From Limnoperna fortunei (taxonomy: Eukaryota > Mollusca > Bivalvia > Mytilida > Modiolidae), in the NCBI GenBank assembly GCA_944474755.1, contig OX104112.1, positions 62,527,640 through 62,591,639 on the forward strand: a stretch of DNA of 64,000 nucleotides, in the 5' to 3' direction. Numbering within the stretch: the stretch's first letter is position 1; each line of letters opens with the position of its first letter. Both the position numbers and the translations under genes were made by a program. The notes under the pieces are model-generated. The model saw nothing but the letters and a program-made list of their open reading frames with translations, was not told the origin of the DNA and searched no databases. This document shows positions 58,742 through 64,000 of this stretch, in pieces.

Positions 58742-59116
58742 CTCAGTTAGAATTTTAGAAAGCTGTTCAATAGTAAATGGTTTTGGTGGTTCTTTAACAT
58801 CGTCATCATCAGTATCTAAAACATGTAGTAGAACAGAATTGTTATTCCTGCACAGACTCGTTCAATTTCATTTGAGGAAAGAGTTAACTGTGAAGCTGGA
58901 TTGTAATGATGAGGACTTGGTTGAATTGGTAATATAGATGACGGATTGCTTCTACTGTCTATGTTGTGGACAGTTTCTGGTTGTGATGCTTTTCTTGGCT
59001 TGTTCCAGGTACATGGAATGTCTGTTCCTACTTAAGTGTGACGGTCTTTATGTCTGTTTGAAAAGTCTTAGAGAGTGAAAAGCAAAGCTCTGCAGTGTTT
59101 ACAAGTACCATTATCA

Positions 59117-59656
59117 CTGAAATACATGTAAACAATTGATAAAATATTTGAACTAGTATAAACCAAATATTATGCGCACCACATAAGAAAAATTAATAGT
59201 CTATCATATATGAATAGTTTTAAGGGTTGATGGCCATCACCAAATTTAGAATTGACAAGCTTAACTTGAATATTGAAAAAGGCAGGTATTTGAAAATACC
59301 ACGATAAAACAGATTATGAACATTAATTTTGTTGATAACTTAAACATGTCAGAAAAAAATGTATACATATTGACTCCAACAACACTAAGGCCTGCTAAAA
59401 ATACTGGTACCTTTATTTTAAGGTCATTGTAAAGATAACAGGGGAATGGTGGATTATTTATTTTTTTTAATTGATGTTTTAAATTTGCTCTTTTTTAATT
59501 GTAAGGTTTGTTTTGGTCACAAATCTTAATTATTTATGAGAATTAAGATGATTTGATTTGAGTAAAACAGTCTTACCAAAATATTTTATAATTAATTTTT
59601 GATATCAATAATAGTTGAGGAGCTTAATTATTAAAAAATCTCTTGAAAATACTTAC
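59117..59656 (-). other. intron 3 of the SWIM/YqaJ gene
   Basis: Donor GTAAGT after ...TGTGTTGT, acceptor TATTTCAG. AT-rich, no coding content. Confidence 0.7.
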
Positions 59657-59839
59657 ACAACACAAGTGCATCCACCACGTTTTATGCTGCCATCAGAGCA
59701 AACAAGTAGCCATGTCTGATAGGGTGACTCAGTCTGTCTAGTCTCTGGTATGCAACTTGACAAAAGGTAAAAATAGTTGGTGTCTGGAATTGCATGTAGT
59801 TTTATATCTGTTATGTGGTTGGCTAAATAAAGTCTATGT

Positions 59840-60396
59840 CTGAAAAATAAATATCAGAAACTTGTTAAAATCAACATGAATTAAAAGGAGAAGAAATGTG
59901 TATGGGGGAATACACATTTATGCCAAGGTGGGAAAATCAACCAGATTATGGCAGGAAGCACACTTAAAAAACTAATATTTATATATATTCTTCCATTTAC
60001 CGGGGGGGAGATCTTTTGTTAACATGTTACTGGCATGTTTATATGTCTGTTATCTTTCTTTTCCTATGTTATTTGTTAATGCTTTTTAATGTAATTGAGT
60101 CCTCCTATTAAGGGAGGAATTAATGAGATTCTGCTGGTATATGTTTTTTCGGATTTTAGAACTCGCTGTTTTCTCATGTAAATTGCTGTTATCTGTTATC
60201 ATTATTTTAAATTTACTGTTATCTGTTTTGGGGAAAATTTTTTAACCTTTTAATGGACCCCTTCTAGTCCCCTCCTCCCTACCCCCACTCAACACCTTTA
60301 CTGGCTTTAGTATAAACAGAGTTAATTTTGATGTCCGCCCATGATTATGTCTAATAAGATGAAGGTTTTTAGATGTGCTAGAATGTTTCAACTTAC
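59840..60396 (-). other. intron 2 of the SWIM/YqaJ gene
   Basis: Donor GTAAGT after GACAGTGG, acceptor TTTTTCAG. Joining gives KKDSG|HRLYLANH in phase 2. Confidence 0.7.
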
Positions 60397-60473
60397 CCAC
60401 TGTCTTTCTTCATATTTGCAAGGTGGTTTTCCGTCCAGGAGCATTTGTTAAGGAAATAAATGAGTACATCATA

Positions 60474-60617
60474 CTACTCTATCAATGACAAAGGTCTCAA
60501 ATCTTTCCTTCAATCACTGATTTCATTTACTGGTGAAATAATCACTTCCTTGCCGTTCGTCTCTGTACAACCATATCTTTGTTATACTACTACTAGTCGT
60601 CTGCAGTAGTAATTTAC
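60474..60617 (-). other. intron 1 of the SWIM/YqaJ gene
   Basis: Donor GTAAAT after CTGGAG, acceptor GAGTAG. Phase 0. The acceptor lacks a good pyrimidine tract, so this junction is the least certain. Confidence 0.5.
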
Positions 60618-60787
60618 CTCCAGCTCCAACTCACAAAGCCGTATGGGCGCCATTTTGCTATACAGAGAGCATGTTATCTCTTTTTCCATTAAATATCTTT
60701 TCAAATCGGGAGCTTTCATGAAGTCAAATTCACCCGGGCGTCGTACTTCAGCCATTGTTTACTTCGTTGTTAAGTAACGTAACGAAA

Positions 60788-60815
60788 ACCGGAAGTACGC
60801 TTGAGGAAAATTTCT
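60788..60815 (-). promoter_or_regulatory. right copy of the shared inverted terminal-like sequence (ETS-like core)
   Basis: ACCGGAAGTACG lies 35 bases upstream of the YqaJ ATG. In reverse complement it matches the sequence before the THAP start over about 23 bases. It may be a transposon end or a promoter with an ETS-type core. Confidence 0.5.
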
Positions 60816-60829
60816 GGTGGCCAATGCTC

Positions 60830-61135
60830 TAAAATAACCTCCACGTACGAGAGGTAATGTAACCCGAAACACCACTATTGAAAGTCATGCATAAATGTAT
60901 CAGAGATCAATGGATCATAGTCATGAAATCGTAAATGTGGAGGAAAATATGAGAGGAGACAACTAAGTAATAAGACTAGATCCACATGAGGTAACCTTTC
61001 CAATAAACTTATCTTTACCGACCCGTCCGTTTGCAACATACAAATTCAACTTTTTGCACATTTGAATAAGTTTGTAGCCATCAGCGTTAGGTTGTGAGAT
61101 ATCTTAATTATATCTTTCTTGGGGTACATTATATA
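60830..61135. other. no gene seen
   Basis: Spacer between the right end of the two-gene element and a SINE. Nothing recognised. Confidence 0.5.
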
Positions 61136-61140
61136 GCAAA

Positions 61141-61633
61141 AGCCCCGTGCGGGATACGGATGGCCAAAAGAATAGACCGCAGTCGCGCTAGCTTGTCGTA
61201 AATGGCGACTAAATAGCGCCCAGTACCCTGACTGGCGTTTCAGGTCGGTTACCTAAAGACCGACTGGGATGCGTGCCCCAGGTGGTTGAATGGTGTACCC
61301 CTGGCACGCTGGGGTTGTGAGGCCATAATACGGAAAACCTGACCGCAAACCATATTAGTGCACCGTGTTGGGAAAAATGCCACGTTCCTCGCACGTTAAA
61401 GAACGCTGCTGTAGTATTCGCTATGAGTAGGGATTTCTATCCCGCTACAGGAGGCTAAATTGCCCGACCTTATCCATCCTCCCATTTGCAAATCCGTTAC
61501 CCCTATTTTTCCTTGTGTCCCATCCCATTTTTATTCATCATCATTTCATGTTCATTTTATCATCCATTTCATGTTCACCGCCTGAATATAGCTGAAATAT
61601 TGCTGCTCGGGCGTTAAACATCATACAAATATT
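61141..61633 (+). mobile_element. SINE, family 2, near full length
   Basis: Contains TCGCACGTTAAAGAACGCTG, CCGCTACAGGAGGCTAAATT and a tail CCTGAATATAGCTGAAATAT, TGCTGCTCGGGCGTTAAACA. The tail and the GGCTAAATT block are shared with the minus-strand copy at 24190. The first 200 bases (GCGGGATACGGATGGCC ... GTGGTTGAATGG) are GC-richer than the surroundings. Family assignment is by eye. Confidence 0.65.
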
Positions 61634-61702
61634 GCAACTAATTCTTTATTCTTGAGGTCCACACAAATATTCATAACATGTTTTGTTTAATATTCTATGT
61701 TG

Positions 61703-61870
61703 GTTTTGTTTGATGGTGTTTAACACCACTTTCAACAATTTTTCTATGGCGTCCAGTTTTTATTGGGAGAGGAAGCCAGAGTACCCGGAGAAAACCCCCC
61801 ACCTGCGGTAGGAAAACTGGCAATCCTTGTCAATAAAGATTGGAGTCGAGTACACCCTGCCAGCAGCTGA
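61703..61870 (-). mobile_element. SINE family 1, head missing
   Basis: GTGTTTAACACCACTTTCAA, TATGGCGTCCAGTTTTTATT, GGAGAAAACCCCCCACCTGC and GAGTCGAGTACACCCTGCCA run in the order of the SINE at 35261. It breaks off before the B box. Confidence 0.85.
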
Positions 61871-62395
61871 GTTAAAAACAGGTTTTTTCACAACACGTAT
61901 GCATTAAAAAGCATAACGGATGACCAATTTTGTGGTTACATAATGTTACATTGAATAGTGCTACATGCAATAAACGAACACACTGGACAAAAAGTGTCAT
62001 TTGACAGAAAAGTATTATTACTTTAATTCGCTGCGTTTCATTTCCGATAATTCGGTTTCACCCGTCAAATGCATGAAGACGTTATATAATCGGAATTTAA
62101 AAAGGGACGAAACCATATCGGAAATGAAGAAAACTTTTGGGAAAAGAAAAACAAATTAAAGGAAATGAAATGCATGTAACATGAGTATTATGAATTAGTT
62201 GGCAATGATTTTCCAGATGCCATATTCAAAATACATTATTATACCTTACATATATAAACTTTAATATGATTTTTTTTTAAATCCATATAAGCAGACCATG
62301 TTAAGAGAAAAAGTTGGCAGGCTTATAGATACATAAATCAGCTATCTGTTTTAATATTTGTATTCGTAGTTTCGGTATAATAAAAAAATTGTTGC
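61871..62395. other. no gene seen
   Basis: AT-rich spacer before the Tc1 fragment. No terminal inverted repeat recognised. Confidence 0.5.
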
Positions 62396-62399
62396 CTCA

Positions 62400-62675
62400 A
62401 TGCAAGGTGAACATTCAAGTGGTTTAGAGCAACAGAATGTCAATGTGATCCGTTGGCCATCACGATCTCTGGATCTTAACCCAATTGAACATGTGTGGGA
62501 TGAACTGGATCGGCACCTGCGACAACCATTGCTGCAAAATCTGCAAGAATTAGAGCAGGAACTTCAGTATGAGTGGCAAAGGATACCGCGTGTTCGTACT
62601 CAACGTTTAATTGAATGCAGGCCCAGAAGACTAAGGGCCATGTTACAAGTAAATGGTGGGCACAACAGATACTGA
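62400..62675 (+). pseudogene. Tc1/mariner transposase C-terminal fragment, open frame
   Basis: An uninterrupted frame reading VIRWPSRSLDLNPIEHVWDE, the block with the last catalytic acidic residue (NPIEH), followed by LDRHLRQPLLQNLQELEQEL, a WQRIP segment and RRLRAMLQVNGGHNRY to a stop. This is a complete C-terminal fifth of a Tc1-like transposase. The first two catalytic Asp residues and the DNA-binding part are missing, so it cannot transpose. It is much less decayed than the other Tc1 relics here. Confidence 0.88.
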
Positions 62676-62679
62676 TATT

Positions 62680-63415
62680 TTTTGTGTGATTTATTGACAA
62701 TATGCGACTAAATGTTATATGCCATGGCAAAAAAGCAATTATACAGATCATCATAAGTAATCATTACCAACAAAAAGATTTTCTTCATTTTAAACACCAG
62801 CTCCTTTATGTTGTTACTATAGAACTATATGCAGTTTAGCAGTTAGTAGGTATAAGGCCAGTCAAAATTGGCTGAGCAAACGGAGTACTTCTTTAGCTCA
62901 CTTGGGCTGGCATTCCTGAGATACTGGGTTCGATTCAAGGTGGTGAGAGGTATTATATTCTCTTCTATTGGTACAATGTAATTGAAATTAAATGCATTTA
63001 CGTGAATTACATGCGCTTCAAAATAAAGCTGTATTGCATTTAAAAGGTTCCAGGCATAAATCGTGAGCCTCAAATAATAATGACATGTATTTCTACTTGT
63101 TTGTATCAACGTCGTTTTGTTAAGCTCGAAGAAACAACTTAATGTTTTATAACAGTCATCAATAAATATAAAAGACCATAGATTATTTAAGTATAACTCA
63201 CTGGTTCCTTTTATATGAACTCTACAAAATTATTTCTATCTGTTACTCATCTTGCTACATCGAATATAAAAAGTTGTTATTAACAAATTAAGAAAACCAA
63301 AAATTCTATGATATTATTAAACATAGAATCTCCATAAGATTTGTATTGTCATATTTTATCTGATTAAAAATAGTTTGTTTACACAAGGTATATTTTATTT
63401 TCCTACAAAATGACA
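62680..63415. other. no gene seen
   Basis: AT-rich spacer. No domain or repeat recognised. Confidence 0.5.
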
Positions 63416-63419
63416 AATT

Positions 63420-64000
63420 ACATGTATATTCAACCAGGAAGTTTATGCTCGGAATTCCGGTTTATCACACACCCAAGAACTTATCATAATGCCGAACTTT
63501 ACACGCGTTTTTAGGGTTTCAGGTGTTTGCCGAAATCGTCTTCATTTACTAAAAAACAGAACATTGCATCGGTGAACGTAATAAAATGAAACATCGATGG
63601 CTTGAGAGTAATTTTAACAGTTATTCGGCTGACTTGTATAACACAATTCCGATCAAAATTCATAAAAAAAGAACTTTCAGATGAGGAAGATATTTCAACT
63701 TCTTAATACCAAACTCGTCAACTTCCTTGTTCGCTGTTAACGTGTAATATAAATAAATGACCTACTCAATAACCGAGGCTGTAGTGCTATAAATAGATTT
63801 AGCTGACTTAAATGATTTAGCCTACTGTACACGTTTTAGGCTATTAAATAATGCATATAACAGTATATTTAATTCCTACTACTAATGTGCTTGCTCTTAT
63901 TTATTTATTGGTATGTTGATATCTCCAGAACTAGTGGGAAAAAAATAACATAAGAGGCAACCAGGAAAAGTCCCACAATTTAGAAGGAAGGTACATTTCT
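63420..64000. repeat. dispersed repeat, family D (copy 4, cut by window end)
   Basis: Colinear with 30930-31520 in the same orientation, including CCAGGAAGTTTATGCTCGGA, ACCAAACTCGTCAACTTCCT and GGAAAAGTCCCACAATTTAG. By eye about 75-80% alike. It runs out of the window. Confidence 0.75.

Larger units (their letters stand above)
58027..60755 (-). pseudogene. SWIM zinc finger / YqaJ exonuclease-like gene, four exons, decayed
   Basis: Exon 1 60755-60618 (MAEVRRPGEFDFMKAPDLKR, SAP-like start), exon 2 60473-60397 (FLNKCSWTENHLANMKKDSG), exon 3 59839-59657, exon 4 59116-58027. All three junctions keep phase. Exon 3 ends CTC and exon 4 supplies CKH, making a SWIM finger C-x-C-x6-C-x-H. Then comes FSNRHKDRHT and the YqaJ nuclease fold: LTRGQTNNEDWYLYRKGRIT, NFGKQHEPIARQLY, GASPNGLV (normally SPDG), SIMEIKCSY (the E-x-K of EIKCP), QIQGQMGICGLNWC. 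Lesions: TAA at 59068 and 59032, a frameshift near 58855, a stop at about 58457 and a frameshift near 58360. YqaJ proteins are lambda-exonuclease-like. As I recall, such a second gene accompanies the transposase in ISL2EU/PHIS-type elements. Confidence 0.82.

Overview
The window looks like intergenic and intronic DNA from a large, AT-rich animal genome, most probably a bivalve mollusc such as a mussel. The evidence is: no long open reading frames, GT-AG introns, tRNA-derived SINEs ending in ATATAGCTGAAA...GTTAAAC plus CAAACAAA or ATCAATCA tails, and TA microsatellites. Relics of LINE, DIRS, Crypton, Tc1/mariner, MULE and THAP/YqaJ transposons are also present. The taxon is an inference from repeat style. 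I see no bacterial gene, CRISPR array, rRNA or functional tRNA. Every protein recognised was read by eye, so family names rest on motif recognition, not on a search.

Layout. 0-5 kb: splice-bounded exons that look like the cytoplasmic tail of a transmembrane receptor with an ITAM-like YxxL-x8-YxxL motif, then SINE, Tc1 and tandem-repeat debris. 8-11 kb: a decayed LINE on the minus strand (2A-like remnant, endonuclease, reverse transcriptase (RT), Cys/His tail). 14.7-22.3 kb: a nearly perfect tandem duplication of a 3.8-kb block carrying SINEs, a MULE transposase relic and a 61-bp minisatellite. 26-36 kb: hairpin repeats, LINE and Tc1 relics, SINEs. 36.7-38.7 kb: a broken transposase of a type I cannot name. 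39.5-41.65 kb: an internally deleted DIRS-type retrotransposon. 44-49 kb: a MITE, two further RT relics and a hairpin.

49.6-61 kb is the richest part. A Crypton-type tyrosine recombinase gene (minus strand, one phase-0 intron) is split by a 373-bp terminal-inverted-repeat element with a perfect 9-bp target duplication; removing the insert and one duplication copy restores the frame. After a LINE relic comes a two-gene element: a THAP-HTH-DDE transposase (plus strand, 3 exons) converging on a SWIM zinc finger/YqaJ exonuclease-like gene (minus strand, 4 exons). A similar 23-bp inverted sequence lies outside both start codons. Both genes carry a few stops and frameshifts, so this copy looks recently dead. 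61-64 kb: SINEs, an open Tc1 C-terminus and a dispersed repeat cut by the window end.

No intact host gene can be shown beyond the receptor-tail exons.
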